Shown here in pieces: positions 12,179 through 24,649 of a DNA stretch of 64,000 nucleotides; position 1 is the first letter of the stretch, and every line of letters starts with the position of its first letter. Made by a program: the position numbers and the translations under genes. Under the pieces are notes generated by a model. The model was not told where the DNA came from, made no database searches, and was given only the letters and a program-made list of their open reading frames with translations. This DNA is from Larix kaempferi (taxonomy: Eukaryota; Streptophyta; Pinopsida; Pinales; Pinaceae), in assembly GCA_027924585.1 (NCBI GenBank), contig BSBM01000372.1:13071501-13135500 (forward strand). Direction: 5' to 3'.

Positions 12179-15100
12179 TGTTGCCAACTATATTGTACAA
12201 TAGTTGAACCTCCATTGAGCCGCCAGTGTTGGAACATCATCAGTGTTCACTTCCAGAGTATCAGGTGTTCAGATTGTGGTGACTAGCCAATTTTGGCTAG
12301 CTAGTTTTATTTTTCTGCTGAAATGACCATGACCCCATGGGGTTTGTAATAAGTGTGCTAGTAGGGTTTTGAGTGACTCGGTTCCCCATGACTTGACTAT
12401 CAACTAAGGCATTCCAGGGAGTTTTTTGCCCTTGTCAATTATGCTTTGCCTATAGCCGAGTAATAATCGACGAGGTTTTCTCTCGCTTCCTCCAAAGCTG
12501 GGATGCCCGATTTTGAAAGTCTGAGCCTTAGGGGGTTATTAGAGTCCAACTGATGTATATGAACCTACTAGACACCATGTATGTCTTATATGGTCATTTT
12601 CTAGGTCCCTCATCCATTAAAAACAATGTCCAAAATTTTTTTACCAGACGCGTTGGATGAGTTTTATTTTTTATTATTATTTTTCCAAATATTTAATTGG
12701 AAAAATAAAATTTGTAATATGTTAGTCGTTTGGTTGTGGATTTCAGAGATTGGGGACTTAATTCCTAATCCAAAAATCATATTTGAACCCCAAACCCACT
12801 TAGCCTAAGTTTCATAAGGTCATTCAGCCTATTAATTAATATTTTCTAAAAAAAAGTCAATAACAGAGAAATTATTAATTAAAATAATAAAAATGAATAT
12901 TTTGGAGATAATCCAAATCTCTCCAAAATAATCCAAATTGAATAAAATAAAAGGCTAAATGACATGGCACTGGGCATTCATGATGATTCCAATCAACTCC
13001 AGTCACCTTCAGCCAAAGCTTAGAGCTCTACAAGACAAATATCCAACATGGAATTCACCCTCCTTCACATGATTCACGATTTTGTGATGCGGCATTGGTT
13101 TAATGGATTGTTGAGATGGTAATTAAGGCTATGGTAGGCGCCCTCATGATATTGTGCCACATCATGAGCTTGGCTCCCTTAGATTCGAGTCTCCATCAAT
13201 GCAACTCAAGCTTTGTCTCCGTCTAAAGGCTCATGCATTCCTCCATAGATCACGACTTTTCCATGTGGTAATCACGCATTAGTATGAAGGAGGTTCCAAG
13301 GAAGGGATGGGGGGCGCCTTGCCAAGGTGGATGCCACCTCCCCATCTCATTTACTTCAAACTCGAGTTATGACTTGGAGCTTCACTCCAAGCTTGGTGTT
13401 GATTGGATTTTGATTGGGATGTTGGTTCTCTTCCTTTGCCAATTCTAATTAGGCTAATTATGGCTAAGTTTTGTATAAAGAGAGGCTCCATGAGCTCTCT
13501 TAGGGTGGTTAACTTGTGCAAGAAACCTCTGCCCGTTTACAATGTAATATTTTGCCTTTTGTGCAACATTGAATAACGTTTGAGACTTTGGAGGTCAAAT
13601 TGGTGCATGCATGGTTCATCGTGCCTTATTGAGGTAATATTTTTCAAATTTTATGCATGCTTATTGATTGGAGATTGGATCTAGCTTAGAAGGCTTGTTT
13701 TCTCAAGCACATAGGGCAAGTATTTGTGGATCAATTTACTTGTTTATGATTGGTATTTAAATATTTTTTGAAGTAGCATGCTTTAGTTGGACTCAATACA
13801 TGCTCTTTGGATTTATTTTTGTACAACATACTAAGATCTTCCTCTTCTTTTTAAGTGTGTTATTAACAAGTTTCAGGTACATCTTGGAGTAAGGGATGAG
13901 CTAGTTTGCATCTCCCCCTTCTTCAAAGACTTCAAAGGCATCCTCATCCTTGAATGTTTAATGGATTTCAATTGATCTCATCTTCATCCAAAGATCTAAA
14001 AAGAAGGGTTTGGATTCTTCTAATCTCCACCATCAAAGTTAAATCAAACTTCTTCTTGGCTACTGCAAGTGGATCTCAAGCACAAGGTTTTTATCTCTCA
14101 TTTCCACATTTTGTAAAACATCTCAAGTTCATCAAAATCTCTATTTTAAGCTTGTTTTTCTTTTACTAAGGTAGATCTAGGCTTTCTAGCCTTAGATCTA
14201 TTTCTCAAGTTTCTTTTAAAAAGATCTAGTCTCATCTTTCAAGCTTGTAAATCCATTTTCTTTTTTTATTTTTGATTTTTTCCATCTTTTTAGAGTGCCA
14301 AAATACTTCTAAGTTTGTGTCCAAAACCCTTGATTTTTTACCAAAAGTCTTGCCTTGAAGAAGTACTTTGGGATTTTTCCCAATTGCCGCATTGTTTTCG
14401 TGCTACTTCTCTCTCCCCATTGTCTTCTGCGTATTTGCAGTTAGCTGGAAATTTCTAAGACAGTGGAAAAAAATCATTTTTGCCATTTTTTTGCCTTGGA
14501 AAACATGCACAAATTTTCTTGAACAACGTGCAAATTTTCCACTTTTTAGCTTGTTGATTTTTTTTTTTTTTTTTGAGTTTTACATCTTTTTTCAATTCTA
14601 GAAATTATTTCAAAACAATAAAAAAATTTCCAATTTTTTTTAAAATCTTTTTCTTGAAAAGCGTGCATTTTTCAGTTTGCTGGTTTTTCGTTGATTTTTG
14701 GCAATTTTCTGCTATTTTCCAATTCTAGAAATTAACCTAAAATTTAAAAAAAAAGTTCATTTTTTTTTCTTAAATTTTTTCCAAGTTTTTCCTTGAAAAA
14801 CGTGCCTTTTCACCCTAAAAAGTGAGTTTTTTTTCCAACTTTTTCAAGGTTTGATTTTTGGCTTCATTTCTCTATTTTGGGCATTTTACTCATCTCATTT
14901 GGCATCTCTCATCTAATTTATTTTCATTTTTCCAATCATAAGTCAAATTTGGTTTTTTCTAACAGTCTAATTAGTTGCTGTTAAGAGCTCTTATCTATAG
15001 GTGAACGAAAAGAGAAATTAGCAAGAGAAGAGCAAAAAGGCCAAACAAACGAACCAAGCAAGTTAAAAACATTTTTTTTTTACAAGTTCCCAAAAAAGGG

Positions 15101-16490
15101 AAAAAAAAAATTGTAACTTATTAATAAAAAGCAAGTGGGGTTTTTAAGCCCCCACATCCAACTTCCCCCATTTTGGGAAGTGTGTCTTGTCTCTTGTTTA
15201 TTACTTCTTTAGTTTAGTTCCTTTTTGCATTTAGAAACTAATTGCTAGTTTAGCTTCATTTTCCAAATAATTGCTAGTTGATTCATTGTTTGCCTAAGTA
15301 GTTTTATTTTTGATATAAACTGTTTAAAGTATAAATCTCTTGAATCTCACCAATAGTGGATCAAGAGTGCTCTCTGTCGGAGAGTTGTTTTTGCTTTTAT
15401 TTTACTTACCCCCATGCTCTCCCAAGTACGGTCTTTGACCTGAAATAGATTCTTGGGTAGATTAGATTTTACTTTCAGTACAGTATTTTAATTCCGTGCA
15501 TCATAAGACTCTTGAACCTCTGTCATAAGACAAGTCAAGAGCGCTCTTTGTCGGAGAGTTTTTTTTATGTAGTAATAAAATCATTCATAACTCACACTCC
15601 CTAATGAAATTTGAATTTACTCGTTTCTCCACGCCACGTATGCTCTGGCCAACCTTGAAAGGGGTTGGAATACTCAGAAATGGTGTTGGTTGCCTAATCT
15701 TGCAAGATTCAAACATAATAAAATTTTTACCCATAACCAACGAACCGGTGTTGATTCGATAAGTACTCAAAAGTGGGGAACTCCTAGTGAGGGCACCGGG
15801 AAACCCAACCTGAGACACTGTGGCTGGTCAAGTTCCTTGAACACCTAGTTCGTGATCTAGGCTGGTTCGTTTTGTCCTTGAATGGGGCCACCTAGAGTAC
15901 TTCTTCTGGTTAGATCTCCAAGACACCTAAAGCAAGATCATCATTAAAATTTACAATAAAATAAACCAAGAACAATTTCAAAACGATCTCACGAAAATTA
16001 ATTTTGAGACTTGTATTTTCCAGCATCCCCAAGCACTTATTGACTCCATTTGGCACTGGTCTTCAAAAATTACATGTATCACCTTGATTTGGACCATTTG
16101 TCCCTTATATTTGCTTAAATCATTATCTATCTGTGGATGCTTTTAATTTCCATGTCATCATTATATATTGTTCGTCTCAAGCCTTGTGTTTTGTAATTGC
16201 AACATGGATTGCTTATATTATTGTAAATCTGTGATCATCATAAAACTCCTAAACAACACCCATCCGCATCACCTCACCTCAAAAAATCTAAAAAACACAA
16301 GAGCCTTAGAAACTCTTTGTAGGGTCTACCCCCCTTGTCTTCATTAGGAGTTTGCCTAAACGAAGGAGCTAGGATTCAGGTGACAGTACCTGGCTCATTG
16401 CTTGCCCCCAAGGCCACACCTTCCCCACTTGTAGTGAGGGAACATCTTTCGAAATATTTCTGCTGCTAGTGTGCATCTCGGTGGACAACA
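12179..16490 (+). repeat. 5' LTR of retrotransposon 2 (4.3 kb)
   Basis: This direct repeat matches 18083-22259 along its whole length. It contains a T-rich, low-complexity stretch (14200-14900), a G/C palindromic patch around 15140-15180, and two short hairpins CTCTCTGTCGGAGAG (15370-15384) and CTCTTTGTCGGAGAG (15544-15558). It keeps a 160-bp segment (13221-13380) that is absent from the 3' LTR. The ORF at 13954-14169, also present at 19697-19912, shows no known domain. Confidence 0.92.
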
Positions 16491-16494
16491 TCTT

Positions 16495-16512
16495 TGGTGC
16501 CATTGCTGGGGA
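16495..16512 (+). other. primer-binding site, tRNA-Asp type (element 2)
   Basis: TGGTGCCATTGCTGGGGA begins four bases after the 5' LTR. It equals the expected complement of the plant tRNA-Asp 3' end except for three changes, each explicable as C-to-T or G-to-A decay at a methylated cytosine (two in CG context). It marks this repeat as the 5' LTR and places the element near the Athila/Tat side of Ty3/gypsy. Confidence 0.75.
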
Positions 16513-16843
16513 CAAATCTTTTTTGTTCCTGGACGACCTTAGTTTTTTTACCTTTTTGATAGATTTTTTAGTTTAATCAACTCTCTGATATTAGATTTGA
16601 AATCCATCTGGCGACTCCACTATCTTTAAATTTACCAAGGTATTCAACTAGGAGAAACTTTGAAGGCTTACTTAGGTTCATCCCTGAACCTGAAAAGGTT
16701 TATAGGAGGAGATTAAATAAGCTTGCTTCTCGTAGGATCCTTGAAGATCTTGGATATCAATCTATTTCGGACATCCACAGTTTGTTTTTAGAAAGTAATT
16801 TTGAAAAAAACAATAACAGTTGTATTTCCAACATAATGACTGA

Positions 16844-18060
16844 ATTTTTCAGTTTACTCAGATAGCAGGTCAACCTCACGATATTCCTGACAAGGCTATA
16901 GACAAACTTCCTACCTTCAATGGCATTGATGCCATTTTTGCTACGCAACATCTCAAGAATTTCTCAAAGTGTATCTGTGGTTATGTCAGGGATCCTGCTC
17001 ACAAGCATGACGATGTTTATATGAAGCTATTTGATTTATCCTTAGATGGTGATGTTGGTGACTGGTTCACCAGATTACCAAACAATGCCTTTGCAACGTA
17101 TGCTGCTTTCAAAACGGCTTTCACCAACAAGTTTGGTGAGAAGAAGGAACCTCGACATCAACTGGCTGCATTAACAAACATCAAGAGAAGTGAAATTGAG
17201 ACCATGGAGGAATTCAATAAAAAATTTACTGACCTATCTAATGCAATCCATGCCGATTATAGGCCAACTGCACAGACTATTTTGGTATACTACATTGAAG
17301 CCTTGAGTGGGGAGATGCAGTATGAGCTTAGAGACAAAGAGCCCACCACTCTTCTACAAGCCCAAGATATGGCCTGCAAAATTGATAAGAACATGCAATC
17401 TTCCGGAAAGTCTAACATTCTTGGTTTCTCAAGAGCTGCAACTCCTTTAAAGCCAATAGTACACAAAGAAAAAGATCCTTTATCTGCTATGAAGGATGCT
17501 TATGAACAACAGATGTTGGAAATGAGAAATGAAATGAAGAAGAAAATGGAAGAAACTGAACTAAAACACCTTGCACAAATGAAGAAGTTCAGAACAGGGT
17601 GGTAACCATAGAAAGAACACAAACTCAACCTGCTCCTAGAACTTTTCCTGCAAAACCAACTTGGCAAAGAAAGGCTCCTAACCACGAACAGAGGCCTCCT
17701 CATCACGTGCGCCAATGGTTTTCGGGAGAGTTTATCGATTCATCCGATCCACGAAATAGATTATATGTGGTCCTAGTACATCGACAAGCGAGCCTTATTA
17801 CATCAACCATGTAGGTGACATCTGTAGCATTCCCAGGGAAAATTGGATGCAAGCCAACGAGTATCATCAGAAGGTTGATAACTTAACTCAGTAATATGGT
17901 GAGATGCCTTTGGATGAACAAATCAACAACATTCAAAATTTCAAGGGGGTGACTTACCAAAGGAAAGCAAGGGATGGACCTTCCACACAGAATGCACCTA
18001 AGGAAACTGATATTATGGGGTTCTCGAATACTCTATTTGATCCATAAATCAAACGAGTAC
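16844..18060 (+). pseudogene. Gag polyprotein (capsid-like), frameshifted
   Basis: The open frame runs 16844-17605, with the first ATG at 17021 (194 codons). The centre matches the plant Retrotrans_gag domain: LSLDGDVGDWFTRLP, then F..F...F, NIKRSEIETMEEF, and a C-terminal coiled, Lys/Met-rich segment (ELKHLAQMKKF). Homologous sequence before the ATG (DKAIDKLPTFNGIDA from about 16880) suggests the original start lay upstream of a TGA at 16841. Near 17590 the sense shifts to another frame (NRVVTIERTQTQP), then again after about 17790, ending with broken frames just before the 3' LTR. No zinc knuckle, protease or RT follows. The product would assemble virus-like particles in the cytoplasm, but this copy is broken. 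Confidence 0.85.
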
Positions 18061-18082
18061 CTGTCCCGCAGTTGGAGCCAGA

Positions 18083-21000
18083 TGTTGCCAACTACATTGT
18101 ACAATAGTTGAACCTCCATTGAGCCGCCAGTGTTGGAACATCATCAGTGTTCACTTCAGAGTATTAGGGGTTCAGATTGTGGTGACTAGCCAATTTTGGC
18201 TAGCCAGTTTTATTTTTCTGCTGAAATGACCATGGCCCCATGGGGTTTGTAATAAGTGTGCTATTAGGGTTTTGAGTGACTCGGTTCCCCATGACTTGAC
18301 TATCAACTAAGGCATTCTAGGGAGTTTTTTTTCCTTGTCAATTATGCTTTGCCTATAGCCAAGTAATAATTGACAAGGTTTTCTCCCACTTCCTCCAAAG
18401 CTGGGATGCCCGATTTTGAAAGTCCGAGCCTTGGAGGGTTATTAGAGTCCAACTGATGTATATGAACCTACTAGATACCATGTATGTCTTAGATGGTCAT
18501 TTCCTAGGTCCCTCATCCATTAAAAACAATGTCCAAATTTTTTTTACCGGACGCGTTGGATGAGTTTTATTATTATTATTATTTTTCCAAATATTTAATT
18601 GGAAAAATAAAATTTGTAATATGTCAGTCGTTTTGGGGTGGATTTCAGAGATTGGAGGCTTAATTCCTAAGCCAAAAATCATATTTGAACCCCAAACCCA
18701 CTTAGCCTAAGTTTCAGAAGGTCATTCAGCCTATTAATTAATATTTTCTCAAAAAAAGTCAATAACAAAGAAATTATTAATTAAAATAATAAAAATGAAT
18801 ATTTTGGAGATAATCCAAATCTCTCAAAAATAATCCAAATTGAATAAAATAAAAGGCTAAATGACATGGCACTGCGCATTCATGATGATTCCAATCAACT
18901 CTAGTCACCTTCAGTCAAAGCTTGGAGCACTACAAGACAAATCTCCAACATGGAATTCGCCCTCCTTCACATGATTCACGATTTTGTGATGTGGCATTGG
19001 TTTAATGGATTGTTGAGATGATAATGAAGGCTATGGTAGGCACCCTCCTGAGATTGTGCCACATCATTAGCTTGGCTCCCCTAGATTCGAGTCTCCATCA
19101 ATGCAACTCAAGCTTTGTCTCCTTCACTCCAAGCTTGGTGTTGATTGGATTTTGATTGGGATATTGGCTCTCTTCCTTTTCCAATTCGAATTAGACTAAT
19201 GATGGCTAAGTTTTGTATAAAGAGAGGTTCCATGAGCTCTCTTAGGGCGGTTAACTTGTGCAAGAAACCTCTGCCCGTAACTGTGTAATATTTTTTCCTT
19301 TTGTGCAACATTGAATAAAGTTTGAGACTTTGGAGGTCAAATTGGTGCATGCATGGTTCATGGTGCCTTGTTGAGGCAATATTTTTCAAATTTTATGCAT
19401 GCTTATTGATTGGAGATTGGATCTAGCTTAGAAGGCTTGTTTTCTCAAGCACATAGGGCAAGTATTTGTGGATCAATTTACTTGTTTATGATTGGTATTT
19501 AAATATTTTTTGAAGTAGCATGCTTTAGTTGGACTCAATACATAGTCTTTGGATTTATTTTTGTACTAACATACTAAGATATTCCTCTTCTTTTTAAGTG
19601 TGTTATTAACAAGTTTCAGGTACATCTTGGAGTAAGGGATGAGCTAGTTTGCATATCCCCCTTCTTCAAAGACTTCAAAGGCATCCTCAGCCTTGAATGT
19701 TCAATGGCTTTCAATTGATCTCATCTTCATCCAAAGATCTAAAAAGAAGGGTTTGGATTCTTCTAATCTCCACCATCAAAGTTAAATCAAACTTCTTCTT
19801 GGCAACCACAAGTGGATCTCAAGCACAATGTTTTTATCTCTCATTTCCACTTTTTGTAAAAGATCTCAAGTTCATCAGAATCTCTATTTTAAGCTTGTTT
19901 TGCTTTTACTAAGGTAGATCTAGGCTTTCTAGCCTTAGATCTATTTTTTTAAAATCTAGATCTATTTCTCAAGTTTCTTTTAAAAAGATATAGTCTCATC
20001 TTTCAAGCTTGTAAATCCATTTTTCTTTTTTGATTTTCCATTTTTTCTATCTTTTTAGAGTGCAAAATACTTCTAAGTTTGTGTCCAAAACCCTTGATTT
20101 TTTACCAAAAGTCTTGCCTTGAAGAATTACTTTGGGATTTGTGCCCAATTGCCGCATTGTTTTTCATGCCACTTCTCTCTCCCCAATGTATTCTGTGTAT
20201 TGCCAGCTAGCTGAAAATTTCTAAGACTACAAAAAAGTCATTTTTGCCCCTTTTTTGCCTTGGAAAACATGCAAATTTTCCATTTTTTAGCTTGCTGATT
20301 TTTTCTGAGTTTTACATCTTTTTTCAATTCTGGAAATTATTTCAAACAGTGAAAATTTTCCAATTTTTTTTTAAATCTTTTTCTCGAAAAGCATGCATTT
20401 TTCAGCTTGCTAGTTTTTCGCTGATTTTTGGCAATGTTCTGCTATTTTTCAATTCTGGAAATAAGCCTAATTTTTTTTAAAAAAATTCAATTTTTTAAAA
20501 AAAAAATACAATTTTTTTTAAAAAAAATACAATTTTTTTTTTCTTAATTTTTTTCCAAGTTTTTCCTTGAAAAACGTGCATTTTCACACTAAAATGTGAG
20601 TTTTTTCCAACTTTTTCAAGGTCTGATTTTTAGCTTCATTTCTCTGTTTTGGGCCTTTTACCCATCTCATTTGGAATCTCTCATCTCATTTATTTTCATT
20701 TTTCCAATCATAAGTCATATTTGGTTTTTTTTAACAGTCTAATTAGTTACTGTTAAGAGCTCTTATCTATAGGTGAATGAAAAGAGAAATTAGCAAGAGA
20801 AGAGCAAAAAGGCCAAACAAACGAACCAAGCAAGCAAAAAGCTTTTTTTTTACAAGTTCCCAAAAAACCCAAAAAGCAATTGTAACTTATTAATAAAAAG
20901 CAAGTGGGGTTTTTAAGCCCCCACATCCAACTTCCCCCATTTGGGGAAGTGTGTTTTGTCTCTTGTTTATTTCTTCTTTAGTTTAGTTCCTTTTTGCATT

Positions 21001-22259
21001 TAGAAACTAATTGCTAGTTTAGCTTCATTTTCCAAATAATTGCTAGTTGATTCATTGTTTGCCTAAGTAGTTTCATTTTTGATATAAACTATTTAAAGTA
21101 GAAATCTCTTGAATCTCACCAATAGTGGATCAAGAGTGCTATTTGTCGGTGAGTTGGTTTTGATTTTATTTTACTTACCCCCATGCTCTCCCGAGTACGG
21201 TCTTTGACCTGAAAGAGATTCTTGGGTAGATTAGATTTTACTTTCAGTACAATATTTTAATTCCGTGCATCGTAAGGCTCTTGAACCTCTGTCATAAGAC
21301 AAGTCAAGAGCGCTCTCTATCGGAGAGTTTTTCTTGTGTTGTAATAAAATCATTCACAACTCACACTCCCTAATAAAATTTGAATTTACTCATTTCTCCA
21401 CGCCACGTATGCTCTGGCCAACCTTGAAAAGGGTTGGAATAATCAGAAATGGTGTTGGTTGCATAATCTTTCAAGATTCAAACATAATAAAATTTTTACC
21501 CATAACCAATGAACCGGCGTTGATTCGATAAGTACTCAAAAGTGGGGAACTCCTAGTGAGGGCGTCGGGCAACCCAACCTGAGACACTGTGGCTGGTCAA
21601 GTTCCCTGAACACCTAGTCTATGATCCAGGCCGGTCCGTCATGTCCTTGAACGGGGCCACCTAGAGTACTTCTTATGGTTAGATATCCAAGACACCTAAA
21701 ACAAGATCATCATTAAAATTTACAATAAAATAAACCAAGAACAATTTCAAAACGATCTCACGAACATTACTTTTGAGGCTTGTATTTTCCAGCATCCCCA
21801 AGCACTTATTGACTCCATTTGGCACTAGTCTTCAAAACTTACATGTATCACCTTGATTTGGACTATTTGTCCCTTATATTTGCTTAAATCATTATCTATC
21901 TATGGATGCTTTTAATTTCCAAGTCATCATTTTATATTGTTCGTCTCAAGCCTTGTGTTTTGTAATTGCAACGTGGATTGCTTATATTATTGTAAATATG
22001 TGATCATCATAAAACTCCTAAACAACACCCATCTGCATCACCTCACCTCAAAACATCTAAAAAACACAAGAGCCTTAGAAACTCTTTGTAGGGTCTACCC
22101 CCCTTGGCTTCGTTAGGAGTTTGCCTAAACGAAGGAGCTGGGATTCAGGTGACAGTACCTGGCTCATTGCTTGCCCCCAAAGCCACACCTTCCCCACTTG
22201 TAGTGAGGGAACATCTTTCGAAATATTTCTGCTGCTGGTGTGCATCTCGGCGGACAACA
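18083..22259 (+). repeat. 3' LTR of retrotransposon 2 (4.2 kb)
   Basis: This copy starts TGTTGCCAAC, right after 'cagttggagccaga', and ends GGACAACA. It lacks the 160 bp corresponding to 13221-13380 (junction after 19122) and has expanded A/T runs at 20460-20560. The usual purine-rich tract before the 3' LTR is not evident; instead there is a degenerate GTGGAGTCGCCAG-like motif at 18071-18081. Confidence 0.92.
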
Positions 22260-22264
22260 CATAG

Positions 22265-22560
22265 AAAGCTTCATGGATTCCAAATTATTGGATCCTAAAA
22301 TGCATAGTTCAACTACATCAAGCATGAATGCTAGAGGCTTGTCTGCCAAAATTTCCAAGGAAGAGATCACGCGTTGGTGTAATCTTCTAGGGGAATCTAT
22401 GATCAATGGGAAGAGACCATCAGACAAATTTATACATGCTACTGCCTCTTCTGGAATTGATGCCACTTCCTGAGATATGTTAGAACACTTTTTTAAGGCA
22501 ATGGGAGCTGCTTCAAGCTAAGATTGTTTTGCAGGGAAGGCAAAGTTCAAATTGGAGTTG
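22265..22560 (+). pseudogene. unrecognised coding-like fragment at the insertion site
   Basis: Immediately right of the target duplication an ATG at 22273 opens 67 codons, followed by TGA at about 22471. The same frame continues readable after that stop (DMLEHFFKAMGAASS), with a second stop near 22520. I do not recognise the family. The sequence left of the element (12040-12173) does not extend it clearly. It could be a decayed exon or chance. Confidence 0.25.
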
Positions 22561-23854
22561 GCATTATTAGTAGGTCATGGATGATTATGATCATATTTAT
22601 ATGTGGCTATCAACATAGATAGGTCAGTGCATCCCTATTCAATTTTTTTTCTTGCACCTCAACCCTTGGAACTGCTACATTTATAGTAACCCTTGGAATA
22701 AGCACGCTATGGACAAAAATGGATCATATAATTACAACACTCATAGGGACATCGGTTTTATCATTAGCATGGAGTGTTTCCCAACTGTGATGGATTGCAT
22801 GGCATGTGGCTATAGTTTCTCTTGCTCTTGCAACATTGTATTCCAATTTATTGCTCTCGGATTGCTACAAGTTCCGAGATGTAGTGTTTGGGCCAGGCAA
22901 AAATTGTTGTTACATGGATGCAGTTTGAGTGAATTTGGGTGTTTTAGTTTTTTCTCATAGATATTTTATATATTTTCTATTTCGACAGTGGGTTTTAACT
23001 ATATCAACACTCATTTTAACCTTAGAGTTTAAACATGTAAAAGAAATTAATCAGAAACAAATCCACATTGATTAAGATGAATGTGTGTTTCTAATTACAC
23101 CATTTGGCTTATGTTGCTAAATTGAATTTTTACCTATGTTGTATCTTTTTGCTTATTATTTGTTAACATTAGCCAGAATGAGAAAACTCTATATGTGTGG
23201 ATTATAGATCTAGCTATATACAAAAGTGGAGCATAAATTTTAGTGTTATGTTGTGAATGACGAAAGTAGTATGATGTCCCTCTAATATGTAGAGTTAGAT
23301 ATATAAATGTGGTACATGGATACCATTTTATGTGTTTGGAAATGAAATGTTAAGTATAATGCAAATGGTAAATATATACGCTTATTTATATTTCTAATCA
23401 ATGAATAGCATGGTAATGAAAAGTACATTGTTATAAGGTTAAGCAATATCTTGTGTTTGGTAACTAACCCACAGGTTAAATGGGATAAGTGATAGCCAAA
23501 AAATTATGATAGTGAGGTAATGCACATGGTGTGGATTTTGAAGAGTAATGGTATGCTAGTAAAGCATTGATTTGAGAATTATTATTGGTTTAAAATACAC
23601 TACTAAGATGTGTGGGAAACTGCAAATCTTATAGGAAGCATAGTTTCCCAAGTTGGTACAAAAGTGAAACAATATGCCAATGTAGGTCATTGACCCTCTT
23701 TCTACAGGGGGGGGGTATTTCTGATCACTTATTGTCTGAACTTGGAGTCGTGGGAGGGTTGTGTTGAACCACACTCCCCAAGTTATGCGATGATGATTAC
23801 CAGTTGCATGTTGAGGAAGCATGGTTGATGTAGTGAGTACTTTTGCTTATGATT
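22561..23854. other. unassigned spacer
   Basis: AT-rich sequence without a coding frame that shows domain features. The ORFs at 22652-22960 and 23556-23822 are isolated and low in complexity. Nothing else can be supported here. Confidence 0.4.
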
Positions 23855-24307
23855 TGAGAGCCCCAACTGCTACATGACAAGAAAAAATGTCGCAAGTGGG
23901 AATTGAACCTAGGTGGGGAGGATAACAACTTCTCCTCCTAACCTCCTAAGCTAGACCCAATTGACAATGTTTGGAAACACCTCATCTCACCCTCAAGCAT
24001 TGTAGTAAGAGTGAGATTCTTGGTACCATGTTGGTCCCAATTGACCCACGAGGGAAAAATATGTCACAAATAGGATTTGAACCTAAGTGGGAAGGATACT
24101 AACTTCTCCTATTAACCACTCAAACATGACCCATTCATAGAAAAAAAATGTTTGGAAACATCCCACTTTCAAGCACATAAGAGAAAGTGAAATTGATAGT
24201 AACTTCAGGTCCCTAATCATCCCACAATGGGAAAATATGTTCATGCGAGATTGAAACCTAGGCGGGGAGGATAACAACTTATCCTTATAACCACTCAAGG
24301 TAGACCC
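23855..24307 (-). repeat. tandem trimer of a tRNA-derived SINE-like unit
   Basis: Read on the minus strand, units start with GGGTC at 24307, 24132 and 23958, giving a regular 174-175-bp period. The last unit is truncated near 23855. Each unit head has an RNA polymerase III A-box-like stretch (TAGCTTAGGAGG in the unit starting 23958) and a B-box-like stretch (GGTTCAATTCC at about 23890-23900, with variants in the others), spaced as in tRNA-derived SINEs. The promoter boxes are diverged, so transcription is doubtful. Tandem head-to-tail arrangement is unusual for SINEs, which normally insert singly. Confidence 0.7.
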
Positions 24308-24339
24308 AACTAACTTGTTGTAGCAACAATTGTTGAAAT

Positions 24340-24610
24340 TTTAATCAGAAATTACTTTAAACATTCTTTAAGGGAGATTGTTGAAAATGTAGATCTTGCA
24401 TGCCCCCTTGTAATGTTTAAATAAAATGTTGAGTCCTAGTGTAGTTAGTTATTGGCTATTTTTGAATTTTTAGTTTGAAATCACTCAAAGTGTTTTAAGA
24501 AATATTGTTGAAAATGTCAAGCCGACATGGCCCCTTGCAATGCCTACATAAAATGTTGAGTTCGAGTTGTAGTTAATGTTTGGTCATATTTGAAGTCTTG
24601 TTCATTGCTT
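24340..24610 (+). repeat. local tandem duplication (~125 bp)
   Basis: The segment 'attgttgaaaatgt' ... 'aaaatgttgag' ... 'gtagtta' occurs at about 24370-24460 and again at about 24500-24590, with moderate divergence. No coding potential. Confidence 0.6.
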
Positions 24611-24649
24611 TAATTGTTGTAACTATTGTAATTGAAATTTTCATTATTG

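Larger units (their letters stand above)
12174..22264 (+). mobile_element. complete gag-only long-LTR retrotransposon 2 (TR-GAG type)
   Basis: The element body is 12179-22259 (10,081 bp), flanked by a perfect 5-bp duplication CATAG (12174-12178 and 22260-22264). It has a 4312-bp 5' LTR, a 1592-bp internal region and a 4177-bp 3' LTR. Both LTRs start TGTTGCCAAC and end GGACAACA. The internal region has a primer site and one gag-like ORF and nothing resembling pol. This fits non-autonomous Ty3/gypsy derivatives described as TR-GAG or LARD elements, which would borrow reverse transcriptase and integrase from a partner. The first 100 LTR bases differ at about four positions by eye, so the insertion is not recent. 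Confidence 0.92.

Noticed and set aside
13954-14169. 71-codon ORF in the 5' LTR, also at 19697-19912
   Set aside because: Its recurrence is explained by the LTR duplication; the peptide has no recognisable features.
17500-17715. Minus-strand ORF over the gag gene
   Set aside because: Antisense shadow of the gag frame.
22075-22466. Minus-strand ORFs across the 3' LTR end
   Set aside because: Cross the LTR and target-site junction and have no family signal.
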